A stretch of DNA of 64,000 nt from AR5 sp041499965. Lineage in GTDB: Bacteria > Methylomirabilota > Methylomirabilia > Rokubacteriales > CSP1-6. The position numbers and the translations under genes are program-made. Shown piece after piece: positions 24,570 to 33,439 of this stretch (within the stretch, counting starts at the first letter, position 1; each line of letters begins with the position of its first letter). The notes below the pieces were generated by a model. It was not told the DNA's origin, searched no databases, and saw only the letters and a program-made list of their open reading frames with translations. The stretch covers positions 5,013 to 69,012 of the forward strand of contig JBGQLG010000009.1 in assembly GCA_041499965.1 (NCBI GenBank), written 5' to 3'.

Positions 24570-24770
24570 AAAAAAAGACCCCGACGATAGCTGCGGCGCG
24601 TGAAGCCTTCACTCGCCGTCGCGCCGCCCCGCTGGTGAGGCGGGATCGTCGGGGCCGGTGGTGCCTGGACTCCCAGGCTGGCCACCTGAAGCTAGCGTGG
24701 ACCCTGCCTAGGAGGCGACCACCTCACAGAACACCGTAGGGCTACACATCGGCTGGATCACCTCCTATTC
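24570..24770 (-). ncRNA. Candidate structured RNA with a 16S-tail match and 3' terminator
   Basis: On the minus strand a 10-bp stem CCCCGACGAT/ATCGTCGGGG (24645-24654 with 24579-24588) encloses two smaller hairpins and is followed by T7 (24570-24576), so a transcript ending here is likely. Upstream in the same RNA are a hairpin GGTGG..GCCTGG/CCAGGC..CCACC (about 24656-24685) and a stem AGGAGG/CCTCCT. The plus strand at 24750-24766 reads CGGCTGGATCACCTCCT, the 3' end of bacterial 16S rRNA, with CCGTAGGG 8 nt before it as in 16S. On the minus strand this is a full Shine-Dalgarno complement, 11 nt before a 13-codon ORF (24749-24708, MCSPTVFCEVVAS). It could be an rRNA-end remnant, a small RNA, or a short ORF. 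The 5' end is unknown. The remaining 24771-24967 shows small hairpins only. Confidence 0.4.
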
Positions 24771-24967
24771 TCGGCAAGGGCGCCACGCGGGCCCAGATTC
24801 CGCTAACCCAGAACCAGATGCCGACTCCCGGCCCGGGGCTCGGCCACGTCAGCCATCGACGGAATTGCCGATGGGGACGTTGGTGGAGCGTTGTTAGCGC
24901 TCCGGCCGACTTTCGCTCATCCTACTATCAGGTTTCGAGCGCGGCAAAGGAAAAGTGCCGCGCAGCG

Positions 24968-25279
24968 TCACTTCACGACGATGCGCGTGCGGTTCTTCTC
25001 CAGCAGCCCATCGGCGACGCCCTCCACCTTGCGCAGATCAGCGACCTTCCTGAACGGTCCGTGCGCGTCGCGATACTGGACGATCTTCTCGGCGAGACCG
25101 CGGCCGACGCCCGCCAGCTTCATGAGCTCCTTGACGTCGGCCGTGTTGATGTTGATCTTGACATCGACGGTGGCCGTCGCGGGCATCGCCTCCGTGAGGG
25201 CGATACCGGCGACGGCGGGTGGCGCCGACGGCGACGCGGCCGCGGCGAACAGCACGACGAGGGGCACGAGATACCACAT
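24968..25279 (-). CDS. ComEA-like helix-hairpin-helix protein, exported
   Basis: A 103-residue protein from ATG 25279, which has a GGAGG ribosome binding site 6 nt upstream. An N-terminal hydrophobic segment (MWYLVPLVVLFAAAASPSA) looks like a signal peptide or anchor. The rest is a tandem helix-hairpin-helix unit: ININTADVKELMKLAGVGRGLAEKIVQYR and GPFRKVADLRKVEGV. ComEA binds incoming DNA in natural competence; many bacteria carry such short HhH proteins whose role is unproven. No other competence gene is nearby. Confidence 0.8.
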   Translation of the reverse strand: MWYLVPLVVLFAAAASPSAPPAVAGIALTEAMPATATVDVKININTADVKELMKLAGVGRGLAEKIVQYRDAHGPFRKVADLRKVEGVADGLLEKNRTRIVVK

Positions 25280-25332
25280 GGAACGCCTCCGTTTCTCCAC
25301 GGTGCACAGCATGCTCGCATCGAGCGACGCCA

Positions 25333-25361
25333 TTCAACGGGGCACCGCGCGAAGCGTCAAC
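25333..25361 (-). promoter_or_regulatory. Possible promoter for the ComEA-like gene
   Basis: On the minus strand TTGACG (25356-25361) and TTGAAT (25333-25338) are 17 nt apart, about 55 nt before the chosen start. Spacing is good and the -10 box is weak. Confidence 0.35.
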
Positions 25362-25441
25362 GTCCAATCTTTCAGTCACCTCAACGGGATACACCACGGC
25401 CGCGACCTCCACGGAACGCGCCCGAGCGTCGTCGAGGAGCG

Positions 25442-25654
25442 ATGCGGACGTTGCTGGGCCGGGCGGATGAACACGGGGATGGGCTGGCGATCGCGATCAG
25501 CCTGGCCCCGGCGCTCACGCTCGGGGCGATGCGGAGCGTCGCCGATGACGTGGCGGCGACCCGGATGGACCCGGAGGCCGTCGACGCGGGCGCGCCACCG
25601 ACGGCGCCCGGGCTCGAGCCGGGACCGCTGTGGCCGGCCGCGCCGTACTCCTAG
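25442..25654 (+). CDS. Possible small protein, unknown
   Basis: A 70-codon frame with ATG directly preceded by GAGGAGCG, a good ribosome binding site. The product (MRTLLGRADEHGDGLAIAIS then a Pro/Ala-rich end) matches no family I know. It converges on and overlaps the HNH gene by 4 nt. GC-rich DNA often gives such frames by chance, so this is a weak call; if it is not real, 25280-25650 is otherwise empty apart from the promoter above. Confidence 0.3.
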   Translation: MRTLLGRADEHGDGLAIAISLAPALTLGAMRSVADDVAATRMDPEAVDAGAPPTAPGLEPGPLWPAAPYS

Positions 25655-25959
25655 CGCTCGTCGTCGCGCGCGCCGAGCGCGTCGACGTACTCGCGCCACT
25701 CGACGGGCAGCATGCCCTTCTTGCGCGAGTTGCAGTCCTTGCAGGCGGGCACCACGTTGCCGCGGATCGAGGTCCCGCCTCGGCCGAGCGGCACGATGTG
25801 GTCCATCGTCAGCGCGAGCCGGCCCACCGGGCGGCGGCAGTAGTAGCAGATCCCCGTCGAGATCCGACGCTTCCACCACGGGCTTTCGCGCAGCGCGCGC
25901 GCGCGGTGACGCTGGCGCTTGAGCTCGTCGGGATCGACCGGCGCGTCGAACTCACTCAT
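25651..25959 (-). CDS. HNH endonuclease-domain protein
   Basis: A 102-residue protein from ATG 25959. It contains CYYC and CKDC zinc pairs flanking the core TMDHIVPLGRGGTSIRGNVVPAC (DH...N...H-type, seen as DHIVPL and the Asn of GNVV). This resembles the small HNH proteins found alone in many genomes, with DNA-nicking or repair roles suggested for the family. Its start overlaps the end of the shifted ABC-F frame by 8 nt, so the two are probably cotranslated. Confidence 0.85.
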   Translation of the reverse strand: MSEFDAPVDPDELKRQRHRARALRESPWWKRRISTGICYYCRRPVGRLALTMDHIVPLGRGGTSIRGNVVPACKDCNSRKKGMLPVEWREYVDALGARDDER

Positions 25960-27926
25960 GCGCGGCCAGCGCGGTCGACAGGTCCTCCCACTCGCGCAGG
26001 AGTCCAGCCATCTCCTCCTCCGCCGCCTTGCGCTCCACGGAGACCGCGCGGACCCGATCGCCATCGAGGTAGAGCCGCGGATTGCTGAGGGCCGCGCCGA
26101 TCTCCTTGATCCGCGCCTCCAGCCCATTGATCTTCCGCTCCACGTCCTCCACCCGGCGCCGCAGATCCTTCACCTCGGCGCTCGGCTTCTTCTTGACCAG
26201 CCTCACCGCCGGCCTGCTCGCCTCCGCCGCCCGCGGCTCCGTCGACATCATCCGCGGCTCGGTCGCGCGCGCGGACGCCACGAGCGACGTCCCGTGACCC
26301 TGACGCCGGTCCCGACGGCCGGGCCCCGGCGTCCAGCCCGCGCGCCTTCGCGTCGAGGTAGTCGTCGTACGACCCGGGATAGCGGGCCAGCACGCCGCCC
26401 GCGACCTCGACGACGATCGTCGCGATGCGGTTGATGAAGTACCGATCGTGGGAGATGAACACGATCGTGCCGGGAAACTCGGCCAGCGCCGATTCGAGCA
26501 CCTCGCGAGAGGCGAGGTCGAGATGGTTCGTGGGCTCGTCCAGGCACAGGAGCGCGGCGGGCCGGACCAGCATCCGGGCCAGCGCCAGGCGGGCTTTCTC
26601 GCCGCCCGAGAGCACCGCCACCTTCTTCTCGACGCTGTCGCCCGAGAACAGGAACGCGCCGAGGATGGTGCGCAGCCGCGTGTGCGTCGACTCCGGCGCC
26701 ACCGCCTCCAGCTCCTCCAGCACCGTGCGCGCGGGATCGAGCGCGTCGAGCTGGTGCTGGGCGTAGTAGTGGACCGCCACGTGGGCCCCGAGCAGGCGCT
26801 CGCCCTGGTCGAACGGCAACACGCCGGCGAGGACCTTGAGCAGGGTCGACTTGCCGGCACCGTTCTCGCCGACCAGCGCCAGCCGCTCGCCGCGCTCCAC
26901 GGCCACGTCGATGCCGGCGTAGACGACGTTGTCGCCGTAGGCCTTGTGGATGCCGGCCAGCGTGGCCACCCGGCGCCCGGTGCGCGGCGGCTCCGGGAAC
27001 GCGAAGTGGACCTGGCGGCGGGCGCCCGGCAGCTCGATCCGGTCCACGCGGTCCAGCATCTTGACGCGACTCTGCACCTGCCGCGCCTTCGACGCCTTGT
27101 AGCGGAAGCGCTCGATGAAGCGCTCGACCTCGGCGATGCGCTTGGCCTGGTTGCGGGCGCGCGCCTCCAGCAGCTCACGGCGGGCTTCGCGCTCGACGAG
27201 GAAATCGTCGTAGTCACCCGGGTACACGACCAGCCCCTCGGGCGTGAGGTCGGCGATCGACGTGACCATGCGGTTGAGGAAGTAGCGGTCGTGGGAGACG
27301 ACCACCACCGTGCCCCCGTAGCCGGCCAGGAAATCCTCCAGCCAGGCCAGCGAGGCGAGATCGAGGTGGTTGGTCGGCTCGTCGAGGAGCAGCAGCGAGG
27401 GCGCCAGCAGGAGCAGCCGGGCCAGCGCGGCCCGCATGCGCCAGCCGCCGGAGAACTCGGCGAGCGGCCGGGCCAGATCGCCGGACCGGAAGCCCAGGCC
27501 GCTCAGGATCGCGCGAGCCTCGGTCTCCAGGCGATAGCCCCCGAGCGCTTCGAAGCGGTGCTGCAGCTCGCCGTACCGCTCGGTCAGCGCCTCGGCATGG
27601 GACGTCTCCAGCTCGTGCGCGACGTCCTCCATCTCGCGTTCGAGCGCCCACACCGCCTCGAAGCCGCCGAGCGCCTCCGCCAGGACGGAGCCGGCGCCGC
27701 CGCCGCCGACCTCCTGCGGGAGATAGCCGACGGTGACGCCGCGCGGCCGGCTCACCTGCCCGGTGTCCGGCTCCTCCTGGCCCGCCAGGATCCGGCAGAG
27801 GGTGGTCTTGCCGGCGCCGTTGGGTCCGACGAGGCCGATGCGCTCGCGCTCGGCCATGCGCCAGGTGACGTCGCGGAAGAGGGGCTGACCGCCGAAGCCT
27901 TTCGAGATGTCGTCGAGCTGGATCAC
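25952..27926 (-). CDS. ABC-F family ATPase with an apparent frameshift near the C-terminal linker
   Basis: Two ATPase domains read in one frame from ATG 27926: Walker A GPNAGGKTTL-type (GPNGAGKT, about 34-41) and GENGAGKST, with LSGGEK and two LLLDEPTNHLDLAS-type Walker B sites and the ABC-F linker between them. These proteins act on ribosomes or in drug resistance (Uup/YheS type). The coiled-coil C-terminal domain (AEVKDLRRRVEDVERKING to EWEDLSTAL) is in another frame that ends at 25952. The frames change within 26225-26345, consistent with one extra base (or two missing). No in-frame continuation gives a sensible tail otherwise. It could be a real mutation, an assembly error or recoding. 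Confidence 0.8.
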
Positions 27927-27936
27927 CGGCCCCGCA

Positions 27937-28332
27937 TCACCCCATGCTCTGGATCTTGTCGGGCGTGACCAGGACCGTCACCCGCACTTCGCCCGGCTTG
28001 CGGTGAGCGTACCGATCCTGCCCGGTGTACTTCTTGGCCAGCGCGTCGATGTGCGCGTCGGCGCCGCGCTCGGTCATCTCGGTCACCCGCCCCTGGACCT
28101 GGACGTAGCGGTACGGGTTGTCGGGATCCTGCACCGACAGCGCCACCCGGGGATTGCGCTCGAGATTCCGCGTCTTCACGCGGCCACGGGCCGTGTTGAA
28201 TCGGATGTGCGTGCCGTCGTAGTCGATCCACACCGGCGTCACCTGCGGCGTGCCGTCGGTGCCAACCGTGGCGATGTGGGCGAACGACTTCTTGTCGAAC
28301 AGGTCCCGGTAGGCCTGGGGGATGTCGGCCAT
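27937..28332 (-). CDS. PPOX-class (pyridoxamine oxidase-fold) protein, possibly F420-dependent
   Basis: A 131-residue split-barrel flavin-fold protein from ATG 28332, which has a GAGAGGAG ribosome binding site. AHIATVGTDGTPQVTPVWIDY and GRVKTRNLERNPRVALSV are the family marks, and the short length with YVQVQGRVTEM matches the TIGR03618-type F420 subgroup as I remember it. The cofactor (FMN, F420 or heme) cannot be read from sequence. It is 10 nt from the ABC-F gene. Confidence 0.8.
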   Translation of the reverse strand: MADIPQAYRDLFDKKSFAHIATVGTDGTPQVTPVWIDYDGTHIRFNTARGRVKTRNLERNPRVALSVQDPDNPYRYVQVQGRVTEMTERGADAHIDALAKKYTGQDRYAHRKPGEVRVTVLVTPDKIQSMG

Positions 28333-28363
28333 GCTCGTCGTGCTCCTCTCGGGTTCAGCCCGG

Positions 28364-28867
28364 TTACGAAGGCGAGACCAGCTCGGTGCCGCGCGCCTCC
28401 GCCATCGCGCGCATGGCGAAGAGCACCCGCACCACGCACTGCTGCACCAGCAACGCATCCTGGGTGAAGGGATCGCCCAGCCACTCCCGCGCCCCTTCTC
28501 GATTGCCGACGGCGAAGCCCAGCGTGGGCGACAGCTTCTGCAGACGCAGCAACAGGTCGTCGGAGGGCAGGCCGCTGGCCCGCAGCCGGCGCACGACCGC
28601 GGCCCGCACCGCCACGTTCCAGATGCCCGTCAGCCCCTCCAGCAGGGCCGCGTAGCAGGTGGAGTCGGCCTTCTGCTGCATGTGCTCGAGGACCGCCGGC
28701 ACCAGCGGGTTGACGACGGCGTTGCCCTCGTCGTCGGTGCCGAACAAGGGCCCGATGACCGGATCCGTCGCGGGCTCGTGCAGCTCGTCGATCAGCGACA
28801 CCGCGTTCCCGACGGGGACGGCGGGCAGCTGGGCCAGGCGCTCCAGGAACGGCAGGTCACCGGCCAT
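28364..28867 (-). CDS. Protein of unknown function
   Basis: A 167-residue soluble, mainly helical protein with no family I recognise. Segments such as LPAVPVGNAVSLIDELHEP and LLRLQKLSPTLGFAVGNREGAREWLGDPF are not low-complexity, and codon third positions are strongly G/C, so it is likely real. A GGGAGG precedes the start. It follows the MFS gene by 4 nt on the same strand. Confidence 0.55.
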   Translation of the reverse strand: MAGDLPFLERLAQLPAVPVGNAVSLIDELHEPATDPVIGPLFGTDDEGNAVVNPLVPAVLEHMQQKADSTCYAALLEGLTGIWNVAVRAAVVRRLRASGLPSDDLLLRLQKLSPTLGFAVGNREGAREWLGDPFTQDALLVQQCVVRVLFAMRAMAEARGTELVSPS

Positions 28868-28871
28868 GGCT

Positions 28872-30284
28872 CTATCCTCCCACGCGCGTGGGCTCCCCGC
28901 GCGCCTCCGCGCGGGCCAGATCCTGGGCCCGGCCGGCCGGGATCAGCCCGGCCGACAGGACGGCGATCAGGCAGATCAGCAGGCCGGTGACGAACACGCC
29001 GTGCAGCGCCTCGGCCTGGCTGAGACCCGTGCTCAGCCGCCACGCCATCACCGTGCCCATGATCGACAGCCCGATGGCGCCGCCGAGCGTCCGGAAGAAC
29101 TGGATCATCGACGTCGCCGAGCCGAGATCCGGGCGCGCCACCGCGCTCTGCACGGCGATGAGCATGGGCACCATCGTGAGGCCCATGCCGACGCCGCCGA
29201 GCAGGGCGTCCCGCATGGCGACCCCCTGGGTGAGCGAGGCCGACCAGCGGCTCAGCAGCAGGAAGGCCAGCGTCAGGCAGACCATCCCGGTCGCCACCAC
29301 GATGCGGTAGCCGATGCGGAGGACCAGGCGAGCGCCGGTGATCGACATCGCGACCCAGCCCAGCACGAACGGGATGAGCACCACGCCGGCCCCGGTCGCC
29401 GACATCCCGCTCACCGCCTGCAGGAAGAGGGGCACGAAGGAGATCGCGCCGAACATCGCCATGCCGGCCAGGAAGCCGGTCACCGCCGCCGCCAGCACCA
29501 TGCGCACGCCGAACAGGCGCAGCGGCACGATCGGCTCGACCGCGCGCCGCTCGACGGCGACGAACGCCGCCAGCGCGACGGCCGCGAGGACCAACGGCCC
29601 CACGACGTCGACGCCGCCCCAGCGGGCCACCCGCCCGGCCTCGAGCACGCCGACGAGCAGGCCCGTCACGCCGGCGGTGAAGAGCGCCAGCCCCGTGTAG
29701 TCGATCACCGGGCGCCGGCCGTTGCGCGGCTGGTCGGTCAGGCCGGCGCTGATCAGGGCCATGGCCACGGCGCCGAACGGCAGGTTGATGTAGAAGACCC
29801 AGCGCCACGACGCGTGGTCCGTGAGCAGCCCTCCGACGAGGGGCCCGGCCAGCGAGGCCACGCCCCACACGCCCGAGATGTAGCCCTGCATCTTGGCCCG
29901 CCGCTCGAGGGCAAACAGCTCGCCGATGATCGTCATGCCGATCGTCATGAGCGAGCCGGCGCCCAGGCCCTGCAGCATGCGGAAGGCGATGAGCTGGACC
30001 ATGTCCTGGGCGAGGCCGGAGAGCGCCGAGCCGGTGAGGAAGAGCGCGAGGCCACCCAGGAAGACGCGGCGGCGGCCGAACAGGTCGGACAGCCGCCCCC
30101 ACACCGGCATCGTCACCGTGGACGTGAGGAGGAATCCCGAGAAGACCCACGAATAGATCTCGATGCCGCCGAGGCTGGCGACCACGCGGGGCATGGCGGT
30201 GGCGACCACCGTGGATTCCATCGCGGCCAGGAAGATCGACAGCATGACGCCCGCGACGATCAGGCGCCGGCGCGGCTCGTTCAT
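28872..30284 (-). CDS. MFS transporter, DHA2 (EmrB/QacA-like) type
   Basis: A 470-residue membrane protein with about 14 helices. It begins RRLIVAGVMLSIFLAAMESTVVATAMP, with the D/E-x-T/V-IV-x-TALP-like motif of drug exporters, then GRLSDLFGRRRVFLGGL (MFS motif A) and later GPLVGGLLTDHASWRWVFYINLP. A proton-driven exporter of drugs or metabolites is likely; the substrate is unknown. The start ATG shares its A with the stop of the DUF971 gene (TGATG). Confidence 0.88.
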   Translation of the reverse strand: MNEPRRRLIVAGVMLSIFLAAMESTVVATAMPRVVASLGGIEIYSWVFSGFLLTSTVTMPVWGRLSDLFGRRRVFLGGLALFLTGSALSGLAQDMVQLIAFRMLQGLGAGSLMTIGMTIIGELFALERRAKMQGYISGVWGVASLAGPLVGGLLTDHASWRWVFYINLPFGAVAMALISAGLTDQPRNGRRPVIDYTGLALFTAGVTGLLVGVLEAGRVARWGGVDVVGPLVLAAVALAAFVAVERRAVEPIVPLRLFGVRMVLAAAVTGFLAGMAMFGAISFVPLFLQAVSGMSATGAGVVLIPFVLGWVAMSITGARLVLRIGYRIVVATGMVCLTLAFLLLSRWSASLTQGVAMRDALLGGVGMGLTMVPMLIAVQSAVARPDLGSATSMIQFFRTLGGAIGLSIMGTVMAWRLSTGLSQAEALHGVFVTGLLICLIAVLSAGLIPAGRAQDLARAEARGEPTRVGG

Positions 30285-30610
30285 CAGTGGCCGCCGGTGC
30301 AGCCCGCGCAGCGACAGCCGGCCCGCAGCTCCGCGTACGGCAGCACGCTCTCGTGACCGTCGGCCCAGCCGATGCGCAGCGCGCCGTCGAGCTTCTTGAT
30401 GTCCTTGGGCCAGGTCGCCGGTGTCGCCACCGCGCTCACGTCGCCGCAGGCACCGCAGGGGCAGGCCGCTCGCAGGTGCTCGAACGGATAGATCGAGCCG
30501 TGACCGTCCGCCCAGTCGACGCCGAGCGCGTAGCGTCCGACCAGGTGCACGTCCTTGGGGCGGTTGGGATCGCCCTGGCCAAGGATCGGGATCGAGAGCT
30601 TCTTGTTCAC
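30284..30610 (-). CDS. DUF971-type protein with two Cys-rich repeats
   Basis: A 108-residue protein from GTG 30610. It has two similar halves: GRYALGVDWADGHGSIYPFE-HLRAACPCGAC and ALRIGWADGHESVLPYAELR-AGCRCAGC, each W-x-DGH followed by LR and a C-x-C-x2-C group. DUF971 occurs next to Fe-S carriers and in the N-terminus of gamma-butyrobetaine hydroxylase. As I recall it, the YAL-x-x-W-DGH-GIY half normally lies second, so this order may be permuted. It overlaps the AlkA gene (GTGA) and the MFS gene (TGATG). Confidence 0.75.
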   Translation of the reverse strand: MNKKLSIPILGQGDPNRPKDVHLVGRYALGVDWADGHGSIYPFEHLRAACPCGACGDVSAVATPATWPKDIKKLDGALRIGWADGHESVLPYAELRAGCRCAGCTGGH

Positions 30611-31527
30611 GAATCGCCACCCACACGGCGGCCGCCCAGCCGCATGCCGGCCAGCAGGTAGTGGACGGCCAGATTCTGATAGGGCCCCCACGCGCGGGCA
30701 CGCCGGCGGATCGCCGGCTCGCTCAGCGTGCGGCCGCGGCCGTAGTAGTGGTCGAAGGCCTTGCGCACGGCCAGGTCACCGGCCGGACAGACGTCGCCGC
30801 GCCCGCAGCAGCGGGCCAGGAACCAGTCGGCGGTCCAGCGGCCCAGGCCGCGCAGCGCCGTGAGCCGTGTGATCACGTCGGCGTTGGCGCACGCGCTGAG
30901 CCCGTCGAGGTCGAGGCGACCGGCCACGACCTCACGGGCGAGGTCACGGATGTACTCGCCCTTGCGGGTGGAGTACTTCAGCGCGCGCAGCGTGCGCACG
31001 CTGGCCCGGGCCAGCGCGGGGGCGTCGGGGAAGGCCCACACCTGCCCCCCGCCCGCCGGTACCGGCGTGCCGTAGCGGCGCACGAGACGGGCCCGGCACG
31101 CAAAGGCGAACGAGAGATTCACCTGCTGGGCGGTGATCGAGCCCACCAGCATCTCCAGCGGCGTCGGAGCCAGCGTGGGGCGCATGCCGTAGAGGGGCGC
31201 GACCAGCGGGGCCAGCGCGGGATCGGCCTTGGCTATCCGGTAGAACCCCGGCAGGTCGAAGTCGAATCCGAAGACGCGGCGGACCTCGGCGGCGACGGCC
31301 GCCGCCACGCCCGGGCCCCTCGCGCCGGGAACGTCCACGCGCAGGCGGACGTCGTCGACTGGCCCGGTCCAGCGCACCTCGTACGGCAGGAGCGCGTCGC
31401 CGACGCGCAGCACGCGGCGGAAGACGTCGCCGTCCACGCGGTTGGCGGGGTCCTCGCCCCAGATCTGGTAGCGCGCGAGCGTGGCAGGAACGTCGAGCGG
31501 GCCGTCGCAGGCAAGCGTCAGGTTCAT
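30607..31527 (-). CDS. AlkA-type DNA-3-methyladenine glycosylase (HhH-GPD)
   Basis: A 306-residue base-excision enzyme. An N-terminal AlkA-like domain is followed by EMLVGSITAQQVNLSFA, the helix-hairpin-helix GLGRWTADWFLAR, and the catalytic Asp251 in CPAGDLAVRKAFDHYYG. It should remove alkylated bases. A TACACT box 20 nt before the ATG may be its promoter. Four cysteines near 240-247 (RCCGRGDVC) are not a MutY-style Fe-S cluster pattern. Confidence 0.85.
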   Translation of the reverse strand: MNLTLACDGPLDVPATLARYQIWGEDPANRVDGDVFRRVLRVGDALLPYEVRWTGPVDDVRLRVDVPGARGPGVAAAVAAEVRRVFGFDFDLPGFYRIAKADPALAPLVAPLYGMRPTLAPTPLEMLVGSITAQQVNLSFAFACRARLVRRYGTPVPAGGGQVWAFPDAPALARASVRTLRALKYSTRKGEYIRDLAREVVAGRLDLDGLSACANADVITRLTALRGLGRWTADWFLARCCGRGDVCPAGDLAVRKAFDHYYGRGRTLSEPAIRRRARAWGPYQNLAVHYLLAGMRLGGRRVGGDS

Positions 31528-31566
31528 CGGGGCGTCACGCGACGGCCAGTGTACCAGAGCGGCGCG

Positions 31567-33390
31567 TCAGCGCCGGAGGTGGTGGGGCACGTCGGTGACG
31601 ACGACGTTGCGGCGAAACAGCAGCTGGCCCTTGATGAGCAGGGCCGTCTGGTTGTGCAGGATCTGCTGCCACCAGCGAGCCGGGATGAACTCCGGCAGCA
31701 CGATGGTGACGACCATGGTGTCACCACCCTGGCGCTGCAGCTGCTCGATGTAGTCCGTCAGCGGCCCCAGCACCGACCGGTACGGCGAGTTCAGCACGAC
31801 CAGGGGCGCGCCCAGCCCCCACTTGCCCCAGCGCTCCTCCAGCCGCCGCGTCCGCTCGGGGTCGGTCTCGACGTAGACGGCCTTGGCGCTGGGCGACAGC
31901 GTCTGGGCGTACTGCACGGCGCGCACGACGCCCTTGTGCAGATCGCCCACCAGGACCAGCACGGTGTTGGTCATCGGCGGCGGCGGCGCGAAATCCTCCA
32001 GCGAGAGCTGGGCCGCCACGTCGTCGTAGTGGCGATGAATGGCCAGGAACAGCATGACCAGCGTGGGGATCAGCAGCAGGACGATCCAGGCGCCGTGCGA
32101 GAACTTCGTCACCGCGATCGTGACCATGACGAGGCCGGTCACGGTGGCGCCGCCCCCGTTGAGGACGGCGCGCCACCACCACCCTTCGCTGCGCAGGCGC
32201 AGCCAGCGCCGCACCATGCTCGACTGCGACAGGGTGAACGAGATGAAGACGCCGACCGCGTAGAGCGGGATGAGGGCGTGGGTGTCGCCGCCAAAGATGA
32301 CCAGCAGCAGCGCGGCCAGCCCTCCCAGGATGACGATGCCGTTGGAGAAGACCAGCCGGTCGCCCTGGGTGCCGAACTGCCGCGGAATGAAGCGGTCGCG
32401 GGCCAGGAAGAAGGCCAGCCGGGGGAAGTCGGCGAACGAGGTGTTGGCCGCCAGCAGCAGGATGAGCATCGTGACGAGCTGGATCTCGTAGTACGCGACC
32501 CCGGTGCCGAGCACGTGCCGGGCCAGCTGCGACACCACCGTCTCGTCGGGACGGGGCCGGATGCCGAAGTCGAGAGCCAGGTAGGTGATGCCCATGAAGA
32601 GCGAGATGAGCACGACGCCGAGCCAGGTCAGCACGACCCGCGCGTTGTGGGCCTCGGGCGGCCGGAAGGCCGGCACGCCGTCCGAGACCGCCTCGACCCC
32701 CGTGAGCGCGGCGCACCCGGCCGCGAAGGCCTTCAGGAACAGGAAGAGGCCGATCCCCTCCAGGCCGGGCGGGTGCGGCGGGAACGGCGCCTCCCCGATG
32801 AAGTTGAAGATCGCGCCCAGGCTCCCATAGATCACGAGCGCGAAGATGCTGACGATGAACAGATAGGTGGGGGCCGCGAAGATCTTGCCCGACTCGCGGA
32901 TGCCTCGCAGGTTCGCGATCGCGATGGCGGCCACGCCCAGTACGCACAGCCCGATCCGGTAATGGTAGAGGGCCGGCATGGCCGAGGTGAGGGCGGCGAT
33001 GCCGGCGGCCACGCTGACCGCCACCGTGAGGACGTAGTCGATCATGAGGGCGGCGGCCGCGACCAGTCCCGGCACCGTGCCGAGGTTGTCCTTGCTCACG
33101 ATGTAGGCACCACCACCCTGGGGATAGGCGTGGATGGTCTGCCGGTACGAGCTGACCACGACGGCGATGAGGACGGCGATGGCGCAGGCGATCGGCAGCG
33201 AGTAGCTGAGGGCGGCGGTGCCGGCCACGATCAGCACCAGCAGGATTTCCTCGGACGCGTAGGCCACGGAGGACAGGGCGTCGGAGGCGAAGACGGCCAG
33301 CGCGGTGGACTTGCCGAGCCGCTCGTGACGGGCCTGCGCCGTCGGCAGCGGCGTGCCGACCAGGAACCGCTTCAGACGATGCACCAGCAC
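31567..33390 (-). CDS. KimA (YdaO)-like potassium transporter of the APC superfamily
   Basis: A 607-residue protein with about 12 helices and a cytoplasmic C-terminal domain (about 460-607). ASDALSSVAYASEEILLVL, SYRQTIHAYPQGGGAYIVSK and LRGIRESGKIFAAPTY are the hallmarks I associate with KimA, a high-affinity K+/H+ symporter controlled by c-di-AMP in Bacillus. General amino-acid permease function is the alternative. TATCAT ends 6 nt before the GTG start, suggesting a leaderless mRNA. Confidence 0.78.
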   Translation of the reverse strand: MLVHRLKRFLVGTPLPTAQARHERLGKSTALAVFASDALSSVAYASEEILLVLIVAGTAALSYSLPIACAIAVLIAVVVSSYRQTIHAYPQGGGAYIVSKDNLGTVPGLVAAAALMIDYVLTVAVSVAAGIAALTSAMPALYHYRIGLCVLGVAAIAIANLRGIRESGKIFAAPTYLFIVSIFALVIYGSLGAIFNFIGEAPFPPHPPGLEGIGLFLFLKAFAAGCAALTGVEAVSDGVPAFRPPEAHNARVVLTWLGVVLISLFMGITYLALDFGIRPRPDETVVSQLARHVLGTGVAYYEIQLVTMLILLLAANTSFADFPRLAFFLARDRFIPRQFGTQGDRLVFSNGIVILGGLAALLLVIFGGDTHALIPLYAVGVFISFTLSQSSMVRRWLRLRSEGWWWRAVLNGGGATVTGLVMVTIAVTKFSHGAWIVLLLIPTLVMLFLAIHRHYDDVAAQLSLEDFAPPPPMTNTVLVLVGDLHKGVVRAVQYAQTLSPSAKAVYVETDPERTRRLEERWGKWGLGAPLVVLNSPYRSVLGPLTDYIEQLQRQGGDTMVVTIVLPEFIPARWWQQILHNQTALLIKGQLLFRRNVVVTDVPHHLRR

Positions 33391-33396
33391 CGGCCA

Positions 33397-33402
33397 ATGA
33401 TA
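33397..33402 (-). promoter_or_regulatory. Probable -10 box of a leaderless promoter
   Basis: TATCAT on the minus strand ends 6 nt before GTG 33390 of the KimA-like gene, so transcription would start at or next to the G of the start codon. No Shine-Dalgarno is present. The same arrangement occurs before the VanZ-like gene. Confidence 0.5.
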
Positions 33403-33439
33403 CGCCCGGGGGGTCGGGTGGCGCCCACTCTCTCGGGCT

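Noticed and set aside
24570..24760. 6S RNA (ssrS): the minus strand reads CCCTACGGTGTTC then a TGGTCGCCTCC segment, somewhat like 6S 5' ends
   Set aside because: The 3' half does not pair with it as a closing stem, and part of the similarity comes from the 16S-like sequence. Kept only as an unclassified RNA.
24841..24900. Continuation of the 16S-like region into a spacer with tRNA-Ile or tRNA-Ala
   Set aside because: No tRNA cloverleaf, 23S or 5S sequence follows; the rRNA-like match stops at 24766.
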